Shown here in pieces: positions 1-6,443 of a stretch of DNA of 13,238 nucleotides; position 1 is the stretch's first letter, and every line of letters starts with the position of its first letter. Position numbers and translations under genes: made by a program. The stretch spans positions 1-13,238 of the forward strand of contig FR901807.1 in assembly GCA_000437675.1 (NCBI GenBank), read 5' to 3'. This DNA is from Prevotella sp. CAG:891 (GTDB lineage: Bacteria; Bacteroidota; Bacteroidia; Bacteroidales; Bacteroidaceae). The notes beneath the pieces are model-generated. The model saw nothing but the letters and a program-made list of their open reading frames with translations, did not search any database and was not told the origin of the DNA.

Positions 1-34
1 AGAATTATATAAAATAATTTTGAACACCTACTTA
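1..34 (+). mobile_element. Right end of a MITE-like element (second copy, cut by the window edge)
   Basis: Positions 2-34 are identical, base for base, to 2401-2433, which is the right end of the complete 187 bp element at 2247-2433. The match stops at the CTTA that ends the inverted repeat, as expected for an element boundary. Only this end is visible, so it is unknown whether the copy is full length. It lies at the far end of a predicted leftward leader (promoter near 244-275), so it may sit in the 5' UTR of a gene outside the window. Confidence 0.6.
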
Positions 35-243
35 TTCCCTATTTACGCCCGTGTGTGTCGAGGAGGCGTTGTGGCTCTATAGCAAAAGCGTGTGGTAAAA
101 CGCAACAACGCATCATGGGTTTCAGACAGGCCTACCTGCCTTACTTTCTGTTGTAACAAAATGTCAAAGAACGCTGAATGAATAAATAAGGAATACTGTT
201 TTTTCATCCGTTTAGGCTAATGTACAGCCTGACTTCGCTGTTG

Positions 244-275
244 CAAATATACAACATGCACTACCCGAAATCCAA
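244..275 (-). promoter_or_regulatory. Leftward Bacteroidetes-type promoter candidate
   Basis: On the minus strand TATATTTG (251-244) matches the Bacteroidetes -7 consensus TAnnTTTG. A TTG at 275-273 lies 21 bp upstream, within the accepted 19-21 bp spacing. Transcription would start near 238 and run off the left edge through a leader of at least 200 nt. The match is by eye; AT-rich DNA gives chance hits, so confidence is moderate. Confidence 0.45.
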
Positions 276-373
276 ATTTTTTGGCTGCCTAATATCGCAC
301 CTCAAAAGTTTTCCACAGCCCAAAAGGAGCATTCAGCCCTTTATCTAAAGGCTTTCCGGTGCATTTTCCACAC

Positions 374-420
374 GCGAAAAAAAATGAAATCGGGATATGA
401 CATTTTATCTCATGCCGATT
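374..420 (-). terminator. Possible leftward terminator
   Basis: AATCGG (388-393) pairs with CCGATT (415-420), and ATGA (397-400) with TCAT (410-413), with small bulges. On the minus strand the stem is followed after four bases by a run of eight T (complement of the A run at about 377-384). It could be a second stop for transcripts leaving the POT transporter gene. The stem is bulged and the T run is offset, so this is weaker than the 556-601 hairpin. Confidence 0.3.
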
Positions 421-555
421 AGCAAAACGTACGAGGCAGCAACGCTTTGTCACAGCCCAATGCTACTACCCCACACCTTTTTGCTACAGAGCCGACATAT
501 CCCCCACAGCATTTCCACTGCCCTGCAAATTCCAAATCCGGGTGACAGAAAACAG

Positions 556-601
556 AAACTCCGGAAGCCGCTGCGCAAGCAGTGCTTCCGGAGTTTTTTT
601 T
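556..601. terminator. Strong Rho-independent terminator, probably bidirectional
   Basis: AAACTCCGGAAGC (556-568) pairs perfectly with GCTTCCGGAGTTT (584-596), a 13 bp stem with further CTGC/GCAG pairing inside. On the plus strand eight T follow (594-601). On the minus strand the stem is followed by a T-rich stretch (TTTCTGTTTTCTG). It lies about 70 bp beyond the stop of the leftward POT transporter gene, so ending that transcript is its likely job. No plus-strand gene is visible that would need it. Confidence 0.8.
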
Positions 602-672
602 GTAGGTTTATGGTAAATGTCAAGTCCCATCATTGCCCAATCAGCAAGGGGCTATGACGGTTCGCTTCTGCA

Positions 673-2199
673 TTAGCAAACCTTTTCAAGCTTCTTCAGA
701 ATAGCAACGATGAATACAGCTGAAACAAGGCAAAGACCGATGAGCAGACCCCAAACAATGATTAAATTCTGGTCGCCCCAAATCATAGCCGGAACTACCG
801 TAAGCATGTTACCGATAGCAGTAGCCACGAACCAGCCACCCATCATCATACCCTTCATCTTCGGGGGAGCCACCTTCGATACGAAGCTGATACCCATCGG
901 TGAAAGGAAGAGTTCGGCAAAGGTCAATACGAGGTAAGTGCTTACCAGCCAGTTAGCCGACACGCGCGTAACATCCTCACCGGCAGCGATACCGGCAGCC
1001 TGTGCGTTAGGCGTAAGCAAACCATTGCTACCTGCTGCAATTACCAAGAAACCGATGGCAGCGATGAGCATACCCAAACCGATTTTCTTAGGTGCTGAAG
1101 GTTCAGCATTGCGCTTAGCCAGCATACCGAAGAAAGCCAATGAAACCGGCGTAAGAGCCACCACGAAGAAGGGGTTGAACTGCTGGAAGATAGGTGCGCT
1201 GACAGCGGTTTCAGCAGGCGTGTTCTGATACATCAAGTAAAGCACACCGGCCACACCGGCCAACACAACAGCTGAAATAACCTTACCCTTACCCGTATTC
1301 GACTGGAAGAGAGAGAAAGCAGCATATACGCCAAAGATTACCAACACAAGGTTCCATACGTTGAACATCATGCTCTGCACGCCGGTTGATGAAGTTTGAA
1401 CATAGTCACGGGCAAAGTAAGTCAGCGTCAAACCATTCTGGTGGAAAGCCATCCAGAAGAAAATCACCACAGCAAACACCAGGCAAAGTGCGATGACACG
1501 TTCTTTCGTCTGAGCGGGCGTCAGTTCTTCCTCGTGCGTTTCAGCCTTGGTTTCTACCTTTTTCTTGTCAGTGAGCACCTGTGCGTAAGTGGGTCGGCCC
1601 AGGTAGTAAATAGCCATGGAGATGATCAGCGAAAGGCAAGCCACACCGAAAGCATAGTGGTAAGACTCTGCCACGCTGGCACCCATGTTCTTCTGTGCCC
1701 AGTCCATGATAGCCACAGCGGCCGAGGGGGCAAAGAGGGCACCAATGTTGATGGCCATGTAGAAGATAGAGAATGCCGAGTCGCGCTTAGCCTCGTACTG
1801 GGGGTTATCGTAAAGGTTACCCACCATAACCTGCAGGTTACCCTTGAACAAGCCCGTACCGAGCGATACCAGCGCCAATGCGCCCAACATACAAGCGTAA
1901 GCAACAGTGCCCGTACCGGCAGGAACTGCCAGCAGCACATAGCCCAGGAACATAACTACGATACCCAGCGTTACCATCTTGCTGTAACCGAATTTATCGG
2001 CCAGAATACCGCCGATAAAGGGCAAGAAGTACACGAACATCAGGAACGTTGAATAAATACTGCCGGCTGCTGCGGCTGAAAGACCAAAGTTCTCCTGCAG
2101 GAAGAGAACGAACACGGCTAACATCGTGTAGTAGCCGAAGCGCTCGCCGGTGTTGGCAAGGGCAAGGGTAAACAAACCCTTAGGTTGTCCTTCGAACAT
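673..2199 (-). CDS. POT/PTR-family peptide:H+ symporter (MFS)
   Basis: A 508-residue inner-membrane protein predicted to import di- or tripeptides with protons. It is hydrophobic throughout, with about 12-14 membrane helices and one charged loop (about 203-232, rich in K and E). Family motifs seen: GERFGYY (18-24) in helix 1, GLFKGN (116-121), FYMAINIGAL (146-155, the PTR2 signature), FWMAFHQNG (248-256) and AELFLSPMGIS (428-438). Length is normal for bacterial POT proteins. Odd: the helix 1 ExxER proton-coupling motif reads NTGER, so the first glutamate is replaced by Asn16. The start at 2199 is the first Met before helix 1; no clear Shine-Dalgarno is visible, as is usual in this phylum. It lies downstream of uvrA, separated by a MITE-like element that may supply or disturb its promoter. 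Exact substrate is not deducible. Confidence 0.9.
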   Translation of the reverse strand: MFEGQPKGLFTLALANTGERFGYYTMLAVFVLFLQENFGLSAAAAGSIYSTFLMFVYFLPFIGGILADKFGYSKMVTLGIVVMFLGYVLLAVPAGTGTVAYACMLGALALVSLGTGLFKGNLQVMVGNLYDNPQYEAKRDSAFSIFYMAINIGALFAPSAAVAIMDWAQKNMGASVAESYHYAFGVACLSLIISMAIYYLGRPTYAQVLTDKKKVETKAETHEEELTPAQTKERVIALCLVFAVVIFFWMAFHQNGLTLTYFARDYVQTSSTGVQSMMFNVWNLVLVIFGVYAAFSLFQSNTGKGKVISAVVLAGVAGVLYLMYQNTPAETAVSAPIFQQFNPFFVVALTPVSLAFFGMLAKRNAEPSAPKKIGLGMLIAAIGFLVIAAGSNGLLTPNAQAAGIAAGEDVTRVSANWLVSTYLVLTFAELFLSPMGISFVSKVAPPKMKGMMMGGWFVATAIGNMLTVVPAMIWGDQNLIIVWGLLIGLCLVSAVFIVAILKKLEKVC

Positions 2200-2246
2200 A
2201 AGATTGAAAAGAATTTATGGGTTAGTGATTAAAAAATTTATTTCAA

Positions 2247-2433
2247 TAAGTAGGTGTTCAAAATTATTTTTACATTTGAATTGCGTTATTGTGCCGTAGT
2301 TGTTTGTTCTGTGCGAAGGAGCATAGCGGGCTATGTGACTGAGCGCAGGGCGAACAGATGCGGTGCAAGAACGTAATGCAAAGTAAAAATACTTCGATAG
2401 GAATTATATAAAATAATTTTGAACACCTACTTA
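2247..2433. mobile_element. MITE-like element with 24 bp perfect terminal inverted repeats
   Basis: Positions 2247-2270 are the exact reverse complement of 2410-2433, starting TAAGTAGGTGTTC and ending GAACACCTACTTA. The 139 bp between them is itself imperfectly palindromic: centre CATAGC-GG-GCTATG near 2325, then GTTC/GAAC and TGCG/CGCA arms. There is no transposase; the 61-residue open frame across it looks spurious. A second right end is present at 1-34, which makes this a repeated family. It fills most of the uvrA-POT gap, ending 18 bp past the uvrA stop. Each inverted repeat carries an outward TAATTTTG, a fit to the -7 consensus but without a clear -33 TTG. I see no convincing target duplication beyond one or two A's. 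Confidence 0.7.
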
Positions 2434-2451
2434 AAAGTATCAATCGTAGTT

Positions 2452-5316
2452 TCAAATTGATGGGGCTTCGTTGGTCGGCTGCGCCAAAGGAGCTACCGCC
2501 TGCAACTCATCCTTCAGGAATTTCCAGGTATAACCCACCTGAGCCTCAACCAATCCTTCGGGCGTACCGGCATACAGCAACTGTCCGCCGCCACGTCCGC
2601 CTTCAGGTCCCATGTCAATCAGGTAGTCGGCCACTTTGATTACATCAAGGTTGTGTTCAATCACGATTACCGTGTTACCTCGCTCCACCAACTTCTGCAA
2701 CACATCCATGAGCACCCGGATATCCTCGAAGTGAAGTCCCGTTGTGGGTTCATCAAGGATGTAAATCGTTTGTCCCGTGTCGCGTTTCGACAGTTCCGTA
2801 GCCAGTTTCACACGTTGGCTTTCGCCGCCCGAGAGCGTCGTCGAACTTTGTCCCAGTTTAATGTAGCCCAGTCCCACATCCTGCAACACCTTGATTTTGT
2901 GCAAAATGTGCGGCACGTTTTCAAAGAACTCCACCGCCTGGTTAATCGTCATATCCAGCACATCGGCAATGCTTTTACCCTTGAAGCGCACCTCCAGCGT
3001 TTCGTGATTGTAACGTTTGCCATGGCAAGCCTCGCAAGCCACAAGTACATCGGGCAGAAAGTTCATTTCGATGGTTTTGTAACCATTGCCCTTGCACACC
3101 TCACAGCGGCCGCCACGCACGTTAAACGAAAAACGTCCGGGCTTATAACCTCTGATTTTAGCCTCGGGCAAGTTCACAAAGAGCGCACGGATATCAGAGA
3201 ACACTCCCGTGTAAGTAGCCGGATTCGAACGAGGCGTACGGCCCAGCGGACTTTGGTCCACAGCCACCACCTTGTTCACCTTATCAAGTCCCTCAATGCG
3301 ATCGTATGCCAAAGGCTCACGCAGCGAGTGGTAAAAGTGTTGCGAAAGGATAGGCAGCAAAGTATCGTTAATCAGCGTCGACTTTCCACTACCCGACACA
3401 CCCGTCACACAAACCAGCGTACCCAGCGGAATACGCACCGTCACACCCTTCAGGTTATTTCCTCTGGCCCCGACGAGCGTCAGCACATCGCCATTGCCCT
3501 TGCGGCGCACCGCAGGCACCTCAATGGCCCGCTGTCCGTTCAGGTATTGTGAAGTCAGCGTTTCGCAGCCCAGCATTTCGCGGGGCGTACCCTGAAATAC
3601 CACCTCACCGCCCAATCGTCCGGCGCGGGGTCCCATGTCCACGATATAGTCGGCAGCCATCATCATGTCCTTGTCATGTTCCACCACTACCACCGTGTTG
3701 CCCAAGTCGCGCAACTCCTGGAGCGAATGAATCAGTCGCACGTTATCGCGCTGATGCAAGCCGATACTCGGTTCATCAAGGATGTAAAGCACATTCACCA
3801 GCTGCGAACCGATTTGCGTAGCCAGTCGGATACGTTGGCTTTCACCGCCCGACAGCGTCACCGACGAACGCGACAGCGAAAGATAATCCAGTCCCACGTC
3901 AAGCAGGAATTTCAAACGTGTCAGCAGTTCTTTCAGAATTTCGTGAGCAATGGCCCGACTTTTTTTGTCGAGTTTCGTTTCCACCTGACTCAGAAACTCA
4001 TACAGCTCGGCAATGTCCATATTGGCCAGTTCCGCAATGTTCTTGCCGGCAAACCTGAACGACAGTGCCTCGCGGTTCAAGCGTGCGCCCTGACATTCCG
4101 GACACACCGCCGTCGTCGAAAACTGTTCAGCCCAACGCTGCGACGCTGCCGTCATTTCGGCATCAGCCATTTGGGCAATGTATTTAGCCAGCCCGTCGTA
4201 CTCCACATAGTAATCGTCAGTAGTATGAGCAATTGAGGCCGGAATACGCAAGCGTTCGGTCGTGCCGTTAAATATGTCATTCATTGCCTCTTCGGGAATG
4301 TCGGCAATCGGCGTTTTCAGGTCACACTCGTAAGGCAAGAGCAGCGCCTCGATTTTCCAGAAAATCAAAGCATTGCGATATTTCCCCAAGGGAGCGAGGC
4401 CACCATTTCGTATGTTCACTTTAGGGTCTGGCACCACCTTTTCGTAGTCTATCACGCTCACATAGCCCAACCCCTTACATCGCGGACAGGCTCCCTGAGC
4501 CGAATTAAACGAAAAGTTATGGGGGGCAGGTTCCCTATATGCCAGTCCGGTAGTCGGACACATCAGCTGTTTTGAGTAAAAGCGGGTTTTACCGTCGGCA
4601 GCATCCAGAATCATCATCAGTCCCTCGCCCTGTCGCAAGGTTTGCGCCACGCTTTTGCGCAGCCGTTCTTCGTCTTTGGCCTGCACCGCAAGTTTATCCA
4701 CCACCACTTCGATGTCGTGGTTCTTGTATCGGTCGAGCTTCATGCCGCTCACCACCTCGCGCAGTTCGCCGTCAACGCGAACAGTCAGGAAACCCTTGCG
4801 TCTCACGTTTTCAAAGAGCTCCTTGTAGTGTCCTTTGCGTGCCCTTACCAAGGGTGCCAGCAAGTATACCTTGTGTCCTTCGTAAGCATCGAGTATCAAA
4901 CTGACAATCTGCTCTTCGGTGTATTTAATCATGCGTTCGCCCGAAGCATACGAGTAAGCCTCGGCAGCGCGGGCATAGAGCAAACGCAGGAAGTCGTAAA
5001 TTTCAGTCACCGTTCCCACCGTCGAACGGGGGTTTTTGTTCGTGGTTTTTTGTTCGATGCTGATTACCGGGCTCAGTCCCGAAATATGGTCCACATCCGG
5101 TCGTTCCAGGTTATCGAGAAAATTCCGGGCGTATGCCGAGAAGGTTTCGATGTAGCGTCGTTGTCCTTCGGCATAAAGCGTATCGAAAGCCAAAGAGCTT
5201 TTACCCGAACCACTCAGTCCGGTAATCACACTCAGGCTGTAGCGCGGCAGCGTCACATCCACATTTTTCAGGTTGTGCACTTTTGCGCCAAGTATCTCTA
5301 TTTTCGATTGCGTCAT
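2452..5316 (-). CDS. uvrA: UvrA, excinuclease ABC damage-recognition ATPase
   Basis: UvrA dimers scan DNA for bulky lesions and load UvrB in nucleotide excision repair. This 954-residue protein has the full family layout: Walker A GLSGSGKSS (33-41), UvrB-binding region (about 130-245, with LLAPLVRARKG at 152-162), insertion-domain zinc site, CPEC (405-408), ABC signature LSGGESQRIRLA (488-499), LDEPSIGL (513-520), second Walker A GVSGSGKST (639-647), zinc finger C738/C741/C761/C764, second signature LSGGESQRVKLA (828-839) and LDEPTTGL (854-861). Presence of the UvrB-binding region argues against a UvrA2-type paralogue. Odd: the first zinc site has C253, C277 and C280, but Thr256 stands where E. 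coli has its second cysteine. The gene starts 24 bp after the stop of the upstream T9SS-type gene, suggesting co-transcription. Confidence 0.96.
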   Translation of the reverse strand: MTQSKIEILGAKVHNLKNVDVTLPRYSLSVITGLSGSGKSSLAFDTLYAEGQRRYIETFSAYARNFLDNLERPDVDHISGLSPVISIEQKTTNKNPRSTVGTVTEIYDFLRLLYARAAEAYSYASGERMIKYTEEQIVSLILDAYEGHKVYLLAPLVRARKGHYKELFENVRRKGFLTVRVDGELREVVSGMKLDRYKNHDIEVVVDKLAVQAKDEERLRKSVAQTLRQGEGLMMILDAADGKTRFYSKQLMCPTTGLAYREPAPHNFSFNSAQGACPRCKGLGYVSVIDYEKVVPDPKVNIRNGGLAPLGKYRNALIFWKIEALLLPYECDLKTPIADIPEEAMNDIFNGTTERLRIPASIAHTTDDYYVEYDGLAKYIAQMADAEMTAASQRWAEQFSTTAVCPECQGARLNREALSFRFAGKNIAELANMDIAELYEFLSQVETKLDKKSRAIAHEILKELLTRLKFLLDVGLDYLSLSRSSVTLSGGESQRIRLATQIGSQLVNVLYILDEPSIGLHQRDNVRLIHSLQELRDLGNTVVVVEHDKDMMMAADYIVDMGPRAGRLGGEVVFQGTPREMLGCETLTSQYLNGQRAIEVPAVRRKGNGDVLTLVGARGNNLKGVTVRIPLGTLVCVTGVSGSGKSTLINDTLLPILSQHFYHSLREPLAYDRIEGLDKVNKVVAVDQSPLGRTPRSNPATYTGVFSDIRALFVNLPEAKIRGYKPGRFSFNVRGGRCEVCKGNGYKTIEMNFLPDVLVACEACHGKRYNHETLEVRFKGKSIADVLDMTINQAVEFFENVPHILHKIKVLQDVGLGYIKLGQSSTTLSGGESQRVKLATELSKRDTGQTIYILDEPTTGLHFEDIRVLMDVLQKLVERGNTVIVIEHNLDVIKVADYLIDMGPEGGRGGGQLLYAGTPEGLVEAQVGYTWKFLKDELQAVAPLAQPTNEAPSI

Positions 5317-5340
5317 CGTTACTTCTTTACGTGGTGTTTC

Positions 5341-6042
5341 TCATTGTGCGGCACCGTTCGTTTCGGTAAATCCGCGCAACAGATTGATTACTTTTTTAAT
5401 GTGGTATTTACGTCCATCTGCACCACGGGCCAGGATGTGCAGGTAGTAAGCTCCGTCGGGCACATTGCTACCGCCGGACTTTCCGTCCCATCCACCTTCC
5501 AGGTCGCTCCACTCATAGAGTTTTTTACCCCATCGGTTAAACACCTGTGCCTTAAAGCTGATGATGCTTTTATAGCCTTCTTTCACGCGGAACACATCGT
5601 TGATGCCGTCGCCGTTGGGTGTAAAGGCATTAGGCACTTCAAGTTTCGATTCAGAAATCGTCACACTGAAGGGTTGGTCCATCACATATTCAATGGTGTC
5701 AGTACCTTGCACAAAACTGATGAGCAGTTCCACCGTATAACTGCCCGATTGGTTAAAGTCAAACTCCGTATCCTCGTCGTTACGCACCAGGAAAGGGGCC
5801 GACTCTCCGTTACGTGTAAAGCGCCATTCATACAGGGGCGTATAGTTACCCACGTTTTCGGGATTGGCTTTAAACGTAGCCTTGAAGGGGGCCGACCCGT
5901 CGTATTGCGTTTCGTTTTGTTCTGCCCCATCGGCATCCACGTAAGTCATGGTGGGATTGGCCGTAGGATATTCGTTCTGCGCCTGAAGGGTCAGTGCGCA
6001 AAGCATACCTATCAGCCAACATATCAGTTTTGTATTCATCAA
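5341..6042 (-). CDS. Secreted protein with Ig/PKD-like region and T9SS type B (gliding-motility-type) C-terminal domain
   Basis: A 233-residue exported protein. An N-terminal signal peptide (1-21, hydrophobic, likely cut after LQA) is followed by a beta-rich Ig/PKD-like stretch (about 30-130, with YEWRFTRNGE and GSYTVELLISF). Residues 136-225 match the gliding-motility-associated C-terminal domain: VPNAFTPNGDGINDVF, VFNRWGKKLYE, GWDGK and VPDGAYYLH. In Bacteroidetes this domain sends cargo through the type IX secretion system to the surface or medium. The protein is short and has no catalytic domain, so it may be a small adhesin or a structural or assembly factor; its precise role is unknown. 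The start is at one of two adjacent Met codons (6042 or 6039). uvrA follows 24 bp downstream, and promoter elements lie at 6112-6142. Confidence 0.82.
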   Translation of the reverse strand: MMNTKLICWLIGMLCALTLQAQNEYPTANPTMTYVDADGAEQNETQYDGSAPFKATFKANPENVGNYTPLYEWRFTRNGESAPFLVRNDEDTEFDFNQSGSYTVELLISFVQGTDTIEYVMDQPFSVTISESKLEVPNAFTPNGDGINDVFRVKEGYKSIISFKAQVFNRWGKKLYEWSDLEGGWDGKSGGSNVPDGAYYLHILARGADGRKYHIKKVINLLRGFTETNGAAQ

Positions 6043-6111
6043 AATCTCTGAATTTTATTTTGGTTGGTTCTTGGTAAAATTGCGAACAATGCAGTCGAAC
6101 TGATTCGTATA

Positions 6112-6142
6112 CAAAGGTAGTGAAAGGTGAGCGTAGTACCAA
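6112..6142 (-). promoter_or_regulatory. Promoter for the T9SS-type gene and uvrA, embedded in the repeat
   Basis: On the minus strand TACCTTTG (6119-6112) matches TAnnTTTG, and TTG (6142-6140) lies exactly 20 bp upstream. Transcription would start near 6105, giving a leader of about 60 nt before the start codon at 6042. The -33 box and spacer are inside the first copy of the 84 bp repeat, so the repeat supplies the upstream half of the promoter. Confidence 0.6.
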
Positions 6143-6195
6143 GCCAAAAGCTTGCTTTTGAGCGAAGGAACTACCGAACCGCATCCTACCTTATT

Positions 6196-6226
6196 AAAAG
6201 GTAGTGAAAGGTGAGCGTAGTACCAA
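6196..6226 (-). promoter_or_regulatory. Second promoter-like site in the repeat (degenerate -7 box)
   Basis: The second repeat copy has the same TTG (6226-6224) and 20 bp spacer, but its -7 box reads TACCTTTT (6203-6196), missing the final G. A further TACCTTTG at 6286-6279 lies just outside the array but has only CTT at the -33 position. These may act as weaker tandem starts in the same leftward direction. Confidence 0.35.
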
Positions 6227-6358
6227 GCCAAAAGCTTGCTTTTGAGCGAAGGACTACCGAACCGCATCCTACATTATACAAAGGTACAATTATTTGCGCA
6301 ATTTGTAAGTATTTCGCACAGAAAAGTAGCAAATACCGAACGCTTAGGCAATACACCA

Positions 6359-6366
6359 CAAAGATA
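6359..6366 (-). promoter_or_regulatory. Possible -7 box just past the operon terminator
   Basis: TATCTTTG on the minus strand fits TAnnTTTG. The nearest upstream TTG is 23 bp away, outside the usual 19-21 bp, and inside the terminator stem. It could be an ancestral start for the T9SS-type gene, but the spacing makes it weak. Confidence 0.25.
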
Positions 6367-6371
6367 TAAGC

Positions 6372-6414
6372 AAAAAAGGCCACATTCCCCAAAATCAGGG
6401 AAATGTAGCCTTTT
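6372..6414 (-). terminator. Rho-independent terminator of the SusC/SusD operon
   Basis: AAAAGGC (6374-6380) pairs with GCCTTTT (6408-6414). The inner stem ACATT-CCC pairs with GGG-AATGT, with one bulge and one mismatch. On the minus strand the stem ends in a run of six T. It begins 30 bp past the stop codon of the last operon gene, the expected place and direction for ending the three-gene transcript. Confidence 0.8.
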
Positions 6415-6443
6415 ATCAATTACATGGGGCTTATGCCCAACGA

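Larger units (their letters stand above)
35..672. other. Gene-free intergenic region with leader structure and terminators
   Basis: I see no coding region here: the open frames cross the 556-601 hairpin and resemble no known protein. Read on the minus strand, 35-240 looks like a transcribed leader. A stem pairs 66-72 (GCGTTGT) with 105-111 (ACAACGC), with an inner stem 88-91/100-103. A TTCTTTGACAT motif lies near 163-173 on the minus strand. The remainder holds two terminator-like hairpins, described separately. No tRNA cloverleaf was found. Confidence 0.5.
6108..6286. repeat. 84 bp tandem repeat, two full copies, in the promoter region of the T9SS-type gene
   Basis: Positions 6113-6189 and 6197-6272 are identical except for one deleted A (GAAGGAACTACC against GAAGGACTACC). 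The 12-mer TATACAAAGGTA occurs at 6108-6119 and again at 6275-6286, and a two-mismatch version at 6192-6203, so the array is about 2.1 units with a period of 83-84 bp. Each unit folds around CAAAAGC-TT-GCTTTTG, with GTAGT/ACTAC arms outside. The near-perfect identity suggests a recent duplication or two adjacent insertions. No transposase is present and open frames through the array are products of the repeat. Confidence 0.8.

Noticed and set aside
309..372. Two TTTTCCACA sites resembling DnaA boxes (possible origin)
   Set aside because: Both differ from TTATNCACA by one base; there are only two, and no dnaA, AT-rich unwinding block or box cluster is seen.
397..657. 86-codon plus-strand open frame
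   Set aside because: It runs straight through the perfect 13 bp terminator stem at 556-596 and has no recognisable features.
1396..2052. 218-codon plus-strand open frame
   Set aside because: Antisense to the POT transporter gene; the product is unlike any protein family and full of His/Gln/Val.
2270..2455. 61-codon minus-strand open frame
   Set aside because: It is a translation of the MITE-like element and starts at the uvrA stop; no independent evidence of coding.
2653..3552. 299-codon plus-strand open frame
   Set aside because: Antisense to uvrA across its second ATPase half; it reflects codon use on the other strand.
4642..6051. 469-codon plus-strand open frame
   Set aside because: It lies antisense to the clear uvrA and T9SS-type genes and its translation is rich in His, Arg, Phe and Val with no recognisable domain, as expected of a reverse-frame shadow.
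6055..6267. 70-codon open frame with an internal 27-residue repeat
   Set aside because: The protein repeat only mirrors the 84 bp DNA repeat, and the frame starts inside a promoter region.
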